A stretch of DNA of 64,000 nt from Theodoxus fluviatilis (taxonomy: Eukaryota; Mollusca; Gastropoda; Cycloneritida; Neritidae): assembly GCA_034096865.1 (NCBI GenBank), contig JAWQFJ010026616.1:1-64000 (forward strand). The letters run 5' to 3'. The position numbers and the translations under genes are program-made. Every line of letters starts with the position of its first letter. Position 1 is the stretch's first letter. Below the pieces are notes generated by a model. That model did not search any database and was not told the origin of the DNA. It was given only the letters and a program-made list of their open reading frames with translations. Below, one piece after another: positions 1 through 10,735 of this stretch.

Positions 1-2382
1 CATGAGATGCAGCAGGAGAGGGCACTGAGACAAATGGAGCAGGATATAGCACTGAAGCAGCAGGAGAAGCAGCAGGAAATAGCACTGAGACAGATGGAGC
101 TGGAGATGCAGAAAGTGGAGATGCAGAAAGAAGTCAAACTTAGAGAACTAGAACTACAAGCCAGAGATAGGAGAGAATCCAGTGGTAGTCACAGCAGTGA
201 GTCGGTCACCGTGAAGGTGGACAGAGTTCCAGCATTTGATGAGGCAAATCTGGAAAGCTACTTTGAGTATTTTGAGAAGACTGCTATCACCTGGAACTGG
301 CCCAGAGAAAAGTGGACAGCACTCCTACAGTCCGTGCTAGTAGGAAAAGCACGCGACGTTTTTGTTTCCCTAACTACAGAAGACAGTAAGGACTATGTGA
401 GAGTGAAGGAAGCCATCTTGCGGGAATACCAACTCGTACCTGAAAGCTATAGAAAGAAATTCCGTAGCCTGCAGAAAGCAGAGAGAAAAACTTTCAGAGA
501 ATTTGCACATGACCTGAGAACCACGTTTGACAGGTGGTTACGGGCAGAAGAGGTAGGAAATAGCTATGAGAAGCTCAGGGAGACAATACTCATGGAGGCG
601 TTTCATGAGAGGGTGACTGACGATCTCAGGATGCATCTGTCAGATCGCAGGGTAGAAACCCTAGATCAGGCCGCTACAGTATGCGACACATACGCGGCAG
701 TGCACTGCCAAGTAGGGAATGCAGGGAGAGGGAATTCTCCAGCACAAGGGAAGTTTGGAGGTGGGAAACCTCACCAGAGGGCATATGACAATTCTAGGAA
801 TGGAAGTCATAGTCGAGGGAACCATGCAGGGCATAGGAACCAGGGTGGAGAGAAACGGGAAGGGATAGACCTTTCCAAGATCCAGTGCTATCAATGTAAG
901 GAGTTCGGCCATTTCTCCAGAGATTGCCGCCTTAACCAACCAACGTCTCAGTCTATGTTTGTGTATCGCGTATCCAGGGAGCAGCCCGAAACGCAGTGGC
1001 TAGGCAGGGAGGGTGTAGAACCCACTAAAGGAGTCGAATCTCGCCCGATCACCGGTCTGGGACCGAGAGGGGAATTCGATCCTTACATCAGTCAGGGACT
1101 GATAGGATTGCCAGGCGGAACGAAGCAACGTGTCCGTATGCTTAGGGATACCGGCGCTAATGTGACAATAGTGCGCGGTGATGTACTGCCATTCAATAGC
1201 CGAGAGACAGACAGGAGGACTTGGTTATCAGGAATCATTCCTGGAGTCGGGAAATACGTTCCCACCCATCAAATAGAGATAGAGAGTGATCTAGTCTCAG
1301 GGACTGTGAAGGTAGCAGTTCTAGATGGGATGAAAGGCTGTGGAAGCTTTGATGTCATTTTGGGTAATGACCTAGTGCAACCTGCCAGGCAGGTCAAGCT
1401 AACCCTAACTTCACCCCCAGCGGTGACAGCAGATAGGGAGAAGGAGACAGGTTTCTCAGCATGTGAGGTGACACGTGCGCGTAGAAGAGAAGCAGAAAGG
1501 GAGATAGATATCTCGGAGACCTTCCTAGGAGAGAATTCAGAGACAGTAGTCCGAGGAGAGAAATCAGACCTAGAGGTCAAAGACAGGAGTCAGACAGGGA
1601 AGTCGGACACAGAAGTCAGCGACAGGAGTCGAAAGGAAGAGTCAGATATAGGGCAGGACAGTGACGTACCTAGCCAGGGATCAGAGGGGAGTACAGAGGC
1701 GGATGCCAGTACAGGCACCCCAGTAGAGGTAAACTCCAGCAAAGAAGACAACCTGTTAGAGGAACAGACGGGAGATAGAGAACTCAAACCCCTGTTTGAG
1801 CAAGTCATCCCCAAGGAAGTAGTGCAAGTGGAGAAAGGAGACAGAGAAGAAGCATTAGTGCAAGTGGAGAGAGAAAACAAGGCAAGCGTGAGAGCGTGTC
1901 TGTGTTTATCGGTTCCTGCCGATAGTGGTGTGAATGTCATGAAGGGTGACAGGGCAGAAGAGAGCAGCGAGAGTGACCACGCTGGGATGGAGAGTGAGAG
2001 ATACAAGAGAAGTGTATCGAGTAAACGCCATCCGCGGCGAGATGTCCGATTGAAGAGAGTGCCTGAGACTAGCTTAGGAGGTGAGAAATGTGTGCCTTTC
2101 CCAGTGGTGACTGTGGAAGGAGGAGACGTGTGTGTGAAAGAAGAGGAGGAGAGGACAGTTGAAGGAATGATGAGTGTACTACAGCCCCATGTGGCCATGG
2201 AAGACTGCAAGAGGGAGGTGAGGACTGAATCTTGTGTAGAGACAAGGATGGAAAGTGCTGAGCCCATTGAGACCCCAGGTGGCGGGTGGACAGTGCGTGT
2301 TAATGACTGTCCCGGCGAGGCAAAGCAGAGAGGGAGAAGATGGCGTGAATGGAAGAAACGGAAGAAAGGAAGAGAAGTCTGA
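1..2382 (+). CDS. Gag-protease polyprotein of a Ty3/Gypsy-like LTR retrotransposon (5' partial)
   Basis: The frame is open from the window edge; the first Met is at 7, giving 791 residues to the stop at 2380-2382. Residues 1-60 are a Gln/Glu/Met-rich coiled coil. Residues about 70-230 resemble a retrotransposon capsid (Gag) domain. A CCHC zinc knuckle (CYQCKEFGHFSRDC) starts at residue 294. A retropepsin-like aspartic protease follows, with the catalytic DTGA at residue 381 and an ILGND motif near 451. The last 300 residues are Glu/Ser/Lys-rich and low in complexity. Such proteins package element RNA and process the polyprotein. No reverse transcriptase, RNase H or integrase follows the stop, so this is a gag-pro-only element, a separately coded gag, or a host-domesticated gag. 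The real start may lie upstream of the window. Confidence 0.85.
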   Translation, partial: HEMQQERALRQMEQDIALKQQEKQQEIALRQMELEMQKVEMQKEVKLRELELQARDRRESSGSHSSESVTVKVDRVPAFDEANLESYFEYFEKTAITWNWPREKWTALLQSVLVGKARDVFVSLTTEDSKDYVRVKEAILREYQLVPESYRKKFRSLQKAERKTFREFAHDLRTTFDRWLRAEEVGNSYEKLRETILMEAFHERVTDDLRMHLSDRRVETLDQAATVCDTYAAVHCQVGNAGRGNSPAQGKFGGGKPHQRAYDNSRNGSHSRGNHAGHRNQGGEKREGIDLSKIQCYQCKEFGHFSRDCRLNQPTSQSMFVYRVSREQPETQWLGREGVEPTKGVESRPITGLGPRGEFDPYISQGLIGLPGGTKQRVRMLRDTGANVTIVRGDVLPFNSRETDRRTWLSGIIPGVGKYVPTHQIEIESDLVSGTVKVAVLDGMKGCGSFDVILGNDLVQPARQVKLTLTSPPAVTADREKETGFSACEVTRARRREAEREIDISETFLGENSETVVRGEKSDLEVKDRSQTGKSDTEVSDRSRKEESDIGQDSDVPSQGSEGSTEADASTGTPVEVNSSKEDNLLEEQTGDRELKPLFEQVIPKEVVQVEKGDREEALVQVERENKASVRACLCLSVPADSGVNVMKGDRAEESSESDHAGMESERYKRSVSSKRHPRRDVRLKRVPETSLGGEKCVPFPVVTVEGGDVCVKEEEERTVEGMMSVLQPHVAMEDCKREVRTESCVETRMESAEPIETPGGGWTVRVNDCPGEAKQRGRRWREWKKRKKGREV

Positions 2383-2662
2383 ACTTGGAGGAATGGTCGA
2401 ATGGGAATGAGAAAATGGATATGTCTGTCTGACTAGACCTATAGTTCACTAGCTGACGACTACGACCAGAGACATGTGTAACCTTTCATGGGTAAAAGCA
2501 AACGTGTGTCTATCCTCCTGTGTTTTCCCCCTTTTTTTGTCTTTGCATGCCACTGTATTGATGTATTCACCATGGATAGTGATTAGAAAATGTGTAACTG
2601 TCAGAGAAAGTTATATCCTTATATGAAGCAGACAAATGATGTGTCGTGTAGTCATTTACCCC
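2383..2662. other. Non-coding stretch after the gag-pro ORF
   Basis: No ORF of note. It begins purine-rich (about 2345-2420) and then has a T-run near 2530. The purine-rich part could be a polypurine tract ahead of a 3' LTR, but no matching 5' LTR is in the window to test this. Confidence 0.3.
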
Positions 2663-2826
2663 CATCGTGAATTCCAAATCCCCTGTAATTCACGACATTA
2701 GGTGTAGGGATGTCATGAATAGAGAGCTTTTGCTTAAGTTGGTTCAATGTACACATTTATCCATTCATCGTGAATTCCAAATCCCCTGTAATTCACGACC
2801 TTTAGGTGTGGAGATGTGATGAATGA
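2663..2826. repeat. Twofold tandem repeat carrying a hairpin
   Basis: A unit of about 60 bp at 2663-2722 recurs at 2766-2826, a period of about 103 bp. Each unit holds an inverted repeat CGTGAATT / AATTCACG with a 13-base loop. The position upstream of a TATA-like box suggests LTR U3 repeats, which is inference. Confidence 0.65.
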
Positions 2827-2839
2827 AGATATTTTAGTT

Positions 2840-3899
2840 GTAAGTTAGTTAAGGGAATAAGATTTTGAGCCAGCCAGTTCTCAAATCTAGCCTTTAGATA
2901 CGCCAGCCAGCAGTTAGGAAATCGTGCTAAGGTGGGAAGGTTTGAAAAAGGACAAAGGAAATGTGGACTTTCTACTGCGTATGGCCTGTGCCAAAAATAG
3001 GACTGGTCAGTGTGTGTAGACAAAGGGACCCAGTCTCGTGACGCCCGACCTTGTGATGCCGATCGCTTGGTCAACAACTCGTGACTATAGGAGACAAAGG
3101 AATTCACCTTGTAAACAAGGTCCCATGACCAGGAGTCTCGTGACCAGGGCAAGATGGCGTCTGGAGAGCCATTGGTCAGTACAGGACACTGAACGCGCCT
3201 ATAAATTCTTCCACGGCCCTCCCTCACTCTCTTTCTCACCGACTACCATCGCCACCCTTGGACGGGTGACGTGAAGCCCAGGTCAACCAGATGGGCGGGA
3301 TGAAATCCCGCCACGCGACCCGAGAGAGCATCAGGCAGCCAGGCCTGATTAGACCTGACCGCGTCCTAGCAGACGCCTGACCCGGTTCAAGCCTCAACGC
3401 CCGCCCCACGCAAATCGACAGGATGACGAAACAGCCCACCAGAGTCCAGGCCGGCCTACCCACGCCACGCCTGACCTACTCCGAGTTTCAGCTTGGAGGG
3501 GAGACGATTGATGGAACCCTCCCTTCCACTTGTACCATGCTTCAACGAGCCCTGACCAGGCTATAAATCACAAGTAGTGACCCCACCGTTCTTCACCTCT
3601 ATAAGAAAGACACTACGTTCAACGGCGGTCAGCAGAGACTGACGCAATCAGATAAGTGTTGTAACTCAAAGGCTGGCTGGCTAAACCTTACATTTTGATA
3701 CCTTAAATTAGTCATAGTAAGAATTATCATTTCACCTGTATTATTAAAAGTCATCTTTAAAGTCCAATTCACACTTTCTCCTCTGTGCTGTCTTGTTCAC
3801 TTGCATTGCATGGAATGAAAGAGAATGTTATGGAACGGTAAGAAAAACCCCTAGACCGATCTCTCTTGAATGGGAGATAAAGAGCCCCGTTCGTAACAG
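2840..3899 (+). promoter_or_regulatory. LTR-like region with TATA box
   Basis: A good TATA box (CTATAAAT) lies at 3199-3206, followed about 30 bp later by a pyrimidine-rich initiator-like stretch (CTCACTCTCTTTCTCACC). Long coding capacity is absent. The block ends near 3899 with GTTCGTAACA, a CA end as LTRs have. Together with the gag-pro ORF upstream this fits a 3' LTR, but without the 5' LTR the borders and identity are unproven. Confidence 0.4.
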
Positions 3900-4566
3900 T
3901 CCTCATTGGCATAGTGGTGCGTATTGTTATTGTATGCTAATTATGACCTGGAGCTCAGGTCAATCTCAGCGGCTGCTGTGATTGGCCGAGCCCAGGCCGC
4001 TTTCTAGGAAGCAGTCGAAGCTCCGCCCGCTGGGGCGAGAGTGTTTACGTGTTGGGCTTGTGCGAAGTTGGAGTGTGTTATTGTTTTGGGGGTGGCCATT
4101 TTTGGGGTTGGGCTTTTCTTTTGACCATTGTTATTGATTAAAACTTGTCATAAATTGAATTCGCTCCTCAGTTGTCTATTTTTTTTGTTGTTTTACCCTG
4201 TTTATATTTATTATGGTTGCAGAAACATGGCAGCTCGGGTTTTGTTGAAAACCTAGAGTAGTAGTAGTATACGATAGTTCGTGGTCATTAGAATTATTCA
4301 TATATCTACCTACACAAACACGTCACAGAGAGCTTAACTAGAAGATAAACGAGTCCTCCCTTGTAAGAAGTGAGTCCTCTGCGGCATTGCACGTAGAGTG
4401 AAGTTGTTATGGCGATACTGTTTACTGATTGTCACCGCTGTGTATCGACCAGTGCGTGAATAAAGTTTATCGGAAACGACCACCAGCGTTTGTGAACTTC
4501 GACTTCCCTGCGCAAGCTAGGAGAACCCCCGTACAACAGGATATTGCAAAGAAAGCGAGTGCAACA
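3900..4566. other. Unclassified flank just outside the palindrome
   Basis: Contains an inverted CCAAT box (GATTGG, near 3982) and a GC-box-like CCGCCC near 4025, then AT-rich DNA. At 4222 a TTATGGTTGCAG acceptor-like site precedes AAACATGGCAGC. These could mark a promoter or first exon, but no protein similarity is recognisable. Confidence 0.25.
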
Positions 4567-4659
4567 CAACCAACACGCCCTGCATTCATAGCAAGCACTT
4601 AATGAAGGTGACAAGCACCTGTAAGATCTTTGGATGATCGGAGTTTGTGTGCCGTTGAC

Positions 4660-5010
4660 AGCTTGAAAGGATAAAGGTTTTCACTATCATATAGTCCCAC
4701 ATCGCGCTGTGGTGGGTGCTCATACAACACACGTTTATTCCCTGGTCACAGGGCCACTCTTACAATCGCTCACTCAACTGATAGGGTGCATGCAAACAGG
4801 CTGCGGAAGAATGAGCCATGGTTGATTTCATAATTGTCCCCCTCAGCCCTCACACGTACTCATTTTAACTCCTAGGTAGAGAGAGAAACGATGCGAGTCA
4901 ACGCTTTCTCAAGGATGCAATTCTGTTATCGGTGCAGCTTCGAACGTCACGCCCTCTAGCCACAAACGAGTGCATGTCAAGCGTGCTAACAACTCGGCAA
5001 GAAAGTAATG
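4660..5010 (-). mobile_element. Old tRNA-derived SINE-like copy, left arm
   Basis: Read on the minus strand, a degenerate A-box-like stretch (about 4990-5010), a B-box-like GTTCGAAGCTGC (about 4940-4955) and a CTTGAG..TTAACTC segment match the younger SINE at 54459. The same copy is mirrored at 60440-60790, so it predates the arm split. Confidence 0.55.
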
Positions 5011-5086
5011 TGTGTGTGTGTATTGCACCTGTTCTGCAATGTTCCTGTTTCATGCAGTGATGCTGAATCATATCTTTCATTAACAG

Positions 5087-5563
5087 TTCATGGATGACGC
5101 AACGCCCTCCATAAGGGCTCAGCGTGTATCGCGCAACGACCATATGAAAATCATACTGATGGCACATATGCCTAACTCCAAGCACTTTATCTCTACCATT
5201 GGACAGTGCGCCTGTGCCAAAGCAAGCCAGTCTTTGCAAGTCTCTGATGTTGAAATCGCTCTTGAGATAAATATGTCGCTTGCACCTTTCAACGTACGGG
5301 TAAAACATTTGGATGGAATTCCGTGTGACGAAAACTCGTACACAGTAGAAGGGGTGGAAAGTAAACACGTGTGGCATTTCCTGAAGTCCCTCTGCCTCCT
5401 GGCTGCCAGTGAGCTCACGGAGCAAGGCTTCAGGGTGGCGGTCCGACTGGATCCTCGCATCGAGGCAGGCTGTCGAGGAGAGCTGGAGGCTGCTGGCACG
5501 ATCGGTGCACTGCGGACAATCTACAAGTTCTCCTTCCTGGACAACCAGGTGGTCATGTACTGA
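5087..5563 (+). CDS. Unidentified terminal exon (159 codons, intact in left arm)
   Basis: Starts after a convincing splice acceptor (ATCTTTCATTAACAG) and stays open to a TGA at 5561-5563. The product begins F-M-DDATPSIRAQRV and ends FSFLDNQVVMY; it mixes alternating hydrophobic stretches with Glu/Arg-rich helices. I do not recognise the family. The Met near the start is probably internal, because the mirrored copy has GTG (Val) there. The right-arm copy keeps only the first half. No upstream exon of the same gene is recognisable between 4000 and 5000, so the rest of the gene may lie outside the window. Confidence 0.5.
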   Translation, partial: FMDDATPSIRAQRVSRNDHMKIILMAHMPNSKHFISTIGQCACAKASQSLQVSDVEIALEINMSLAPFNVRVKHLDGIPCDENSYTVEGVESKHVWHFLKSLCLLAASELTEQGFRVAVRLDPRIEAGCRGELEAAGTIGALRTIYKFSFLDNQVVMY

Positions 5564-5708
5564 GTGCGGGAACAGTGACAACCAGGTGAAATCTCCATGT
5601 CCAATGTCCTGTCACCATCTTTGATTGGAAATGAGGTTGTCCTTGATGTTAGGAAGGCTCTTAAACTCTTCTTTCCTGTAGACTCAGCTAATGCACGAAA
5701 ACAAATGT

Positions 5709-5734
5709 CATGTGCACACACACATGCACGTACA

Positions 5735-5787
<53 letters not shown>

Positions 5788-5790
5788 ACT
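5709..5790. repeat. (CA)n microsatellite
   Basis: Runs of CA with few interruptions; the mirrored (GT)n lies at 59898-60002 and is longer and differently interrupted. Confidence 0.95.
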
Positions 5791-6239
5791 ATCACTATCG
5801 GCGCCATTCATGTTTCTTGAACATTTGTTGGTAAGCATGTCAAAACGAGTTTGTGGGTGTTTAAATATATAGTTTTATAAATACATATATGAAATACAGA
5901 GCTTGAAATGTTTGACTCCGTGCAACATTTCAAAAGAAAACGCATAATTGCAAGGCAGTCAGATTGTGCTTCATTGATTAGCAATTCACAAATGATTTTT
6001 TGGTACATATCTATTTTTTGCATATATACGCTTTAAATCCTATACTTTTTATGAATTCAACGCGTTGTGTTTGTTCTATGAAGTATGTAATGGTACACAG
6101 AATAATGCAAAATATTTGCTTTTAGTAATAGACTTCTTATAGGTGGATAAACTTAGAAAATCCTTGTCTCGAGCGTCTAGGACGAAAAGCCTGTGATCAA
6201 AAAGGAAAAGTCCTATCTGAAGCCTCAGAACATCATCTT

Positions 6240-6334
6240 TTGGTGGTGGTGGTGGTGTTAGTAGTAGTAGTAGTAGTAGTGGTAGTAGAAGAAGTAGTAA
6301 TACTAGTAGTAGTAGTAGTAGTAGAAGTAGTAGC

Positions 6335-6369
<35 letters not shown>

Positions 6370-6372
6370 CAA

Positions 6373-6420
<48 letters not shown>

Positions 6421-6540
6421 CAGAAGAAGTAGTAGTAGTAGTAGTAGTAGCAGAAGTAGTAGTAGTAGTAGTGGTGGTGGTGGTGGTAGTAGAAGTATTA
6501 CTAGTAGTAGTGGAGGTAGTCGTAGTAGTGGTGGTAGTCA

Positions 6541-6596
<56 letters not shown>

Positions 6597-6625
6597 CATG
6601 CAGTAGTAGTCGTGGTAGTCATCAT
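6240..6625. repeat. (AGT)n trinucleotide microsatellite, left block
   Basis: About 385 bp of AGT with GGT, AGA and AGC variants. The mirrored (CTA)n block is 58538-58720. Long Val or Thr homopolymer ORFs here are repeat artefacts. Confidence 0.95.
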
Positions 6626-6662
6626 CATCATGGCTTTGCCTCGTTTATGAAGATCTGGAAGG

Positions 6663-7304
6663 TCATGGTCCACGTCCTTTGCAGGCCCGCTCATGACTTA
6701 GAAGTCCGACGAGGGATCGGCAGGTCCGGTCGCAGTAGCTGCAGGGGAAGGTCTGGTCGGTCGCAGCTGCCTCGTTCTTTCTCCTATTTCGCTTTTCTTT
6801 TATGGAGGCCCCACGAGTGTTCTCGAAGGGGACGACGGCCCTGCTCACGACGAGCCGCCATGTGTCACGATCTACAGCAAGCGTTGACCAACGGCGATGG
6901 TCTATGTGGCAAGCATTGAGGGACTTCCTGAGGCAGTCTTTGTAGCGTTTCTTTGGTTCCCCTCTGTCACGTTGGCCAGTGGAGAGTTCGCCATACATGG
7001 TGACCTTAGGCAGGCGATACTCTTCCATCCTGTGGACATGTCCTGCCCAGCGCAGCTGTGATTTTAGTAGCATGGCCTCAAAGCTGGTGACCCCAGCCTG
7101 TTCGAGGACCTCGATGTTTGGGATGAAGGCACTCCAGTGGATGTTCAGGATGGTGCGGAGGCAGCGCTGATGAAAGCGCTCAAGGAGTCGTATGTGGCTG
7201 CGATAGGTGACCCATGATTCAGAGCCGTATAGGAGAGTGGTAACTACAACAGTCCTGTAGACACTAATCTTGGTACTTTTCTTTACGTGCTTGTTGTTCC
7301 ACAC
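6663..7304 (-). pseudogene. LINE C-terminal region with Cys/His finger
   Basis: 213-residue open frame from the 3' end of the left-arm LINE. It carries the post-RT motif YGSESWVT, the RWAGHVHRM block, a GEPKKRYKDCL motif and a final C-x2-C-x12-H-x4-C nucleic-acid-binding finger. It is continuous only because the break points fall upstream of it. Confidence 0.8.
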
Positions 7305-7412
7305 ACGTTTGTACAGTCTGCCAAATGCTTTGTTTGCCTTTGCCAGTCTGTTGTCAATCTCCTTGTCTACTCGGGCATCTGATGTGATGACGCACCCCAG
7401 GTAGGTGAACCG

Positions 7413-8168
7413 TTATACTGACTTCAGTTCTGCTTCGCCGATGGGGATGTGGAGAGGATGGTATTCTTCCCGAGGTGCAGGTTGGTGGAGGACCTCAGTC
7501 TTTTTTAGGCTTACTTCAAGCCCGAAGAGCTGGGCAGCCTCTGCGAAACAGACTGTGATGCGCTGCAGGACCCTCTCTGTGTGGGCAACAAGGGCAGCAG
7601 CATCTGCAAAGAGGAGATCCCGTCTCAATTGTTCAAATGTTTTTGTGTGAGCCTGAAGACGTCTGATATCAAAGAGGTTACCGTCAAGACGGTACCTGAT
7701 GTAGATTCCGTCTTCATTAACAAGATCTTCCGTGACCTGCTTGAGCATCATGCTGAAGAAGATGGTGAACAGAGTCGGTGCCAGGACGCAACCATGCTTC
7801 ACCCATTTGGTAATGCAGAATGGCTCTGACAGGTCATTGTTCAGTCGGACTTGACCGCGTTGATCTTCATGTAGCTGGATTAGCATGTTGAGAAACTTTT
7901 AGGGCCAGCCTAGTCGCTCCATGATCAGCCAGAGTCCCTTCATGCTCATAGTGTCGAACGCTTTCGTTAGGTCTACAAAAGCAATGTATTGGCCCTTGTT
8001 CTGCTCCCGGCACTTCTCTTGGAGCTGTCTGAGGACAAACACCATGTCTGTTGTGCTCCTGTTGGCTCTGAAACCACATTGACTTTCTGGCAGGTGATCT
8101 TCAGCGATGGTTGGCACCAGTCGATTCAGGAGAATTCTTGCAAGGATTTTTCCTGTAATAGAGAGCAA
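7413..8168 (-). pseudogene. LINE reverse transcriptase fragments with a changed catalytic motif
   Basis: Two frames (7899-8168 and 7413-7886) together cover the RT fingers and palm. The first has FRANRSTTDM and VDLTKAFDT. The second has the palm box as FADAAALV, where active elements have two Asp residues in a row; the second Asp is Ala (codon at 7599-7601). A stop separates the two frames. The copy cannot be active. Confidence 0.8.
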
Positions 8169-8669
8169 GGTGATTCCTCGGTAGTTGGAGCAGTCCGACT
8201 TTTCTCCCTTGTTTTTGTACAGGGTAATGATGACTGCATCGCAGAGGTCTTGCGGCAGCTTGCCCTGCTCCCAGAAACAGAGGAAGAGCTCGTGGAGTCT
8301 GGTATGTAAAGCAGGGCCCCCATGCTTCCAAATCTCCGGTGGAATGCCATCGAGCCCGGCCGCCTTGCCGTTCTTTAGCTGGTCTATGGCTTTTGTGATC
8401 TCTTCAAAAGTGGCGGCTCGTCCAGTTCCACCTTAGCTGGTTGTTGGGGGAGGGCCGAGGCGAAGAATGGCCGCGTCCTGGACGATGCGGTCGGCACTGA
8501 AGAGTGTTTGAAAGTGCTCCGACCAGCGGCTTAGAATGGATGCCCTGTTTGTAAGGAGCGCCCGGCCATCTACGCTGCGCAGGGGACTCTGGATCTGATG
8601 TGAGGGGCTGTATACTGCCTTAAGAGCTACTTAGAAACTCTTATAGTCGCCACTGTCTGCACACAGCTG

Positions 8670-8747
8670 TGTTCAGTGGTAGTAGTGGTAGTGGTATTAT
8701 ATAGTAGTAGTAGTAGTGGTATAGTAGTAGTAGTAGTAGTTAGTAGT

Positions 8748-8787
<40 letters not shown>

Positions 8788-8800
8788 TGTTGTTGTTATT
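8670..8800. repeat. (AGT)n microsatellite, right block
   Basis: Continuation of the AGT tract on the far side of the left-arm LINE; mirrored by (CTA)n at about 55829-55875. Confidence 0.9.
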
Positions 8801-9185
8801 GTGTTTGTTTTGTCTTTCAAGTGGTGTGCATGCAGTAAATTATCGATTTTTTTCCAGCAGTCAGCGAAGACCTCAGTGCCACGAGCATGAGGAGATTGCA
8901 CAGAGAGCGGAGACAACTTCTGTCCCTGCATGAGCTGCCTGCAGAATTCGTGCGTCATCCAAGACCCGCGACTGGGCGCCGTCTGACTAAACAAAACAAA
9001 CGTGACATTGTATTTTGAGAATTCAGTTGTACATTCTGTAAGGTCATTTCAAATTGTAAAACGGCACAATAATGATGCACCAAACTCTAGTTCCATTTTG
9101 TCTCTCTTAGTGAGACCTTGCTTTGCATGTGGTTTTCTGCAGAAGTGTCGATATTGATTCAATCAGGTAAAAAAGGTGGATATAT
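8800..9185. other. Single-copy-looking spacer shared by both arms
   Basis: No convincing coding exon. Mirrored at 55160-55365 and 55638-55830 with several percent divergence. The right arm has an extra about 275-bp block inside it. Confidence 0.5.
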
Positions 9186-9189
9186 TGGT

Positions 9190-9505
9190 CTATGAAGAAG
9201 AAGAGGAGGAGGAAGATAAAAAGGAGGAAGAGGAGGAGGAAAAGCAGGAGGACGAGGAGGAGCAGGAGGACAAGGGGGAGGAGGAGCAGGAAGACGCGAG
9301 GGGGAGGAGGAGGAAGAAGAAGAAAGTAGGAGGAGGAGGAAGAAGAAGAAAATAGGAGGAGGAGGAGGAAGAAAGAAGGAAGGAAGAAGAAGAAAGGAGA
9401 AGGTAGGAGGAGGGGGAGGAGGAAGATGAAAGAAGGAGGAGGAGGAAGAGGAAAAGGAAGAAAAAGAAAGGAGGAGCAATAAGGGGAGTGGGGGCTGGAG
9501 GAGGA
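9190..9505. repeat. Purine-rich (GGA/GAA)n tract
   Basis: Over 300 bp almost pure purine on the plus strand. The mirror is the CT-rich tract 54855-55152. Mirror-type polypurine DNA can form triplexes; that is general knowledge, not shown here. Confidence 0.9.
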
Positions 9506-9740
9506 AGATCCAAATTTAAATCGAGAACTGCTCTTTAGAGCTTGTACCAGATATTCTATTTCTTGTTACTCGGATTTTTGTTGTCCCTGTCACGATAAAA
9601 AGACTATTCATAAATGTATGATAATTTCTTGTATATCTTAATGTACAACTTAGAGGAAAATAAATTCCATGCACAAGACAGACAGATCAAATTTGTTTTG
9701 TTTGCGTTGGTTTTTAAAAATTTGCTTAGAATTTTTAATT

Positions 9741-9978
9741 TGGGTAATTAGAATGATTCGTGTATGAGGAGAAAAGCAATAAAGGTCAGGCGTGCAAGTG
9801 TTTTTATTGAATGTCGCAGCCTTTCCTCATAAAAGCTCTAGCATTTCGCAGTGATACTTCTCCCCACACTTCCAAGAATTTGAATGATTGAAATTTACTT
9901 CCTTGTCAGCACTTTCCATTCATAAACGATCTCACCTCTGGAAAACTGCAGGTATATTGTCAACCTTAACAGATCCCC
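9741..9978. repeat. Dispersed 235-bp repeat, copy 1 (left arm)
   Basis: Runs from GGTAATTAGAATGATTCGTG to CCTTAACAGATCC. A second direct copy is at 13128-13362 and the mirrors are at 49088-49320 and 53981-54217. Each copy abuts a microsatellite. Confidence 0.85.
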
Positions 9979-9989
9979 AGTGCACAGAG

Positions 9990-10160
9990 ATATAGATGGA
10001 TGGATGGACGGATGGATGAATGGATGGATAGTCTCTCTCTCTTTCTCTCTCTCTCCCCGTCTCTCTCCTCTGTCTCTACCCCCCCCCACCCCCCCCCCGA
10101 CCCACCCACCCCCCCCCCCCCCCCCCCCCACCCCCCCCCCCCCCCCCCCTCTCTCTCCCT
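9990..10160. repeat. (GGAT)n, (CT)n and poly-C cluster
   Basis: GGAT repeats at 9992-10028, CT repeats to about 10075, then about 70 bases that are nearly all C. The mirror at 53861-53965 has a G run of only about 19, so the arms differ strongly in length here. Confidence 0.9.
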
Positions 10161-10735
10161 TTCTGAAACTTCACTGTGTGCGTGCCAGCCATTGGACAGG
10201 TCCTTGACAGAGGACTTTTTTCCTTCCTGAAGATGGAGACAGGACACATTTTTTCACGCATGCATCCAGTTTATAATCGGTTTCACGACAGCAAGATATT
10301 GTGTTATGCCTTTCATTCATCGATTTTTTTCTTTCTTTCTCTTTTCCTGCTTTGTCTTGTTTTAGTCTTCCTTTTTTTCCTCTTTATGCTTCATTTCATT
10401 TCTGCCATCTCTCCTATACCCACCCCACTCTGTGTTTCACAGGCTTACCAACTGACGGTATTGACATTTTTACCATTAAACCCTGCATCATCGTCCTCTT
10501 CAAATTCTGAGTTAATTTTCATTTTTTAGCCTCTTCTATATACGTCATTGTTTCTTTCCACTTTAGTCAAGCTCTACTTTCTGCACGACATTGGGGGACA
10601 AGCACAGAGAGACTTCGATCTTCAAGGAACACGCGTCAAAGGGAATGTCTGTGTGCTTGTTTGTTCCTGCATCAGTCAGTGCTGTGGTAGCTTCCTTGCA
10701 TCAAGACGGAATCTATCGGCCTATGACCATGTATA

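Larger units (their letters stand above)
6630..8660 (-). mobile_element. Degenerate non-LTR retrotransposon (LINE), left arm only
   Basis: On the minus strand, in order: an upstream segment containing ALLTNRASILSRWSEHF (about 8550); reverse transcriptase pieces with CGFRANRSTTDMVF and VDLTKAFDT (about 8000-8080), GCVLAPTLF (about 7780) and FADAAALV (about 7590-7610); then the C-terminal part with RWAGHVHRM and a terminal Cys/His finger CSYCDRTCRSLVGLL..H. Stops and frameshifts separate the pieces, and the 5' part is missing. It lies between two AGT microsatellite blocks. The other arm has an unrelated LINE at the equivalent place. Confidence 0.9.

Noticed and set aside
6233..6694. Long Thr-rich and Val-rich ORFs
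   Set aside because: Translation of the AGT microsatellite in different frames; no real coding signal.
9159..9513. Ser/Pro/Phe/Leu-rich ORFs
   Set aside because: Antisense of the polypurine tract.
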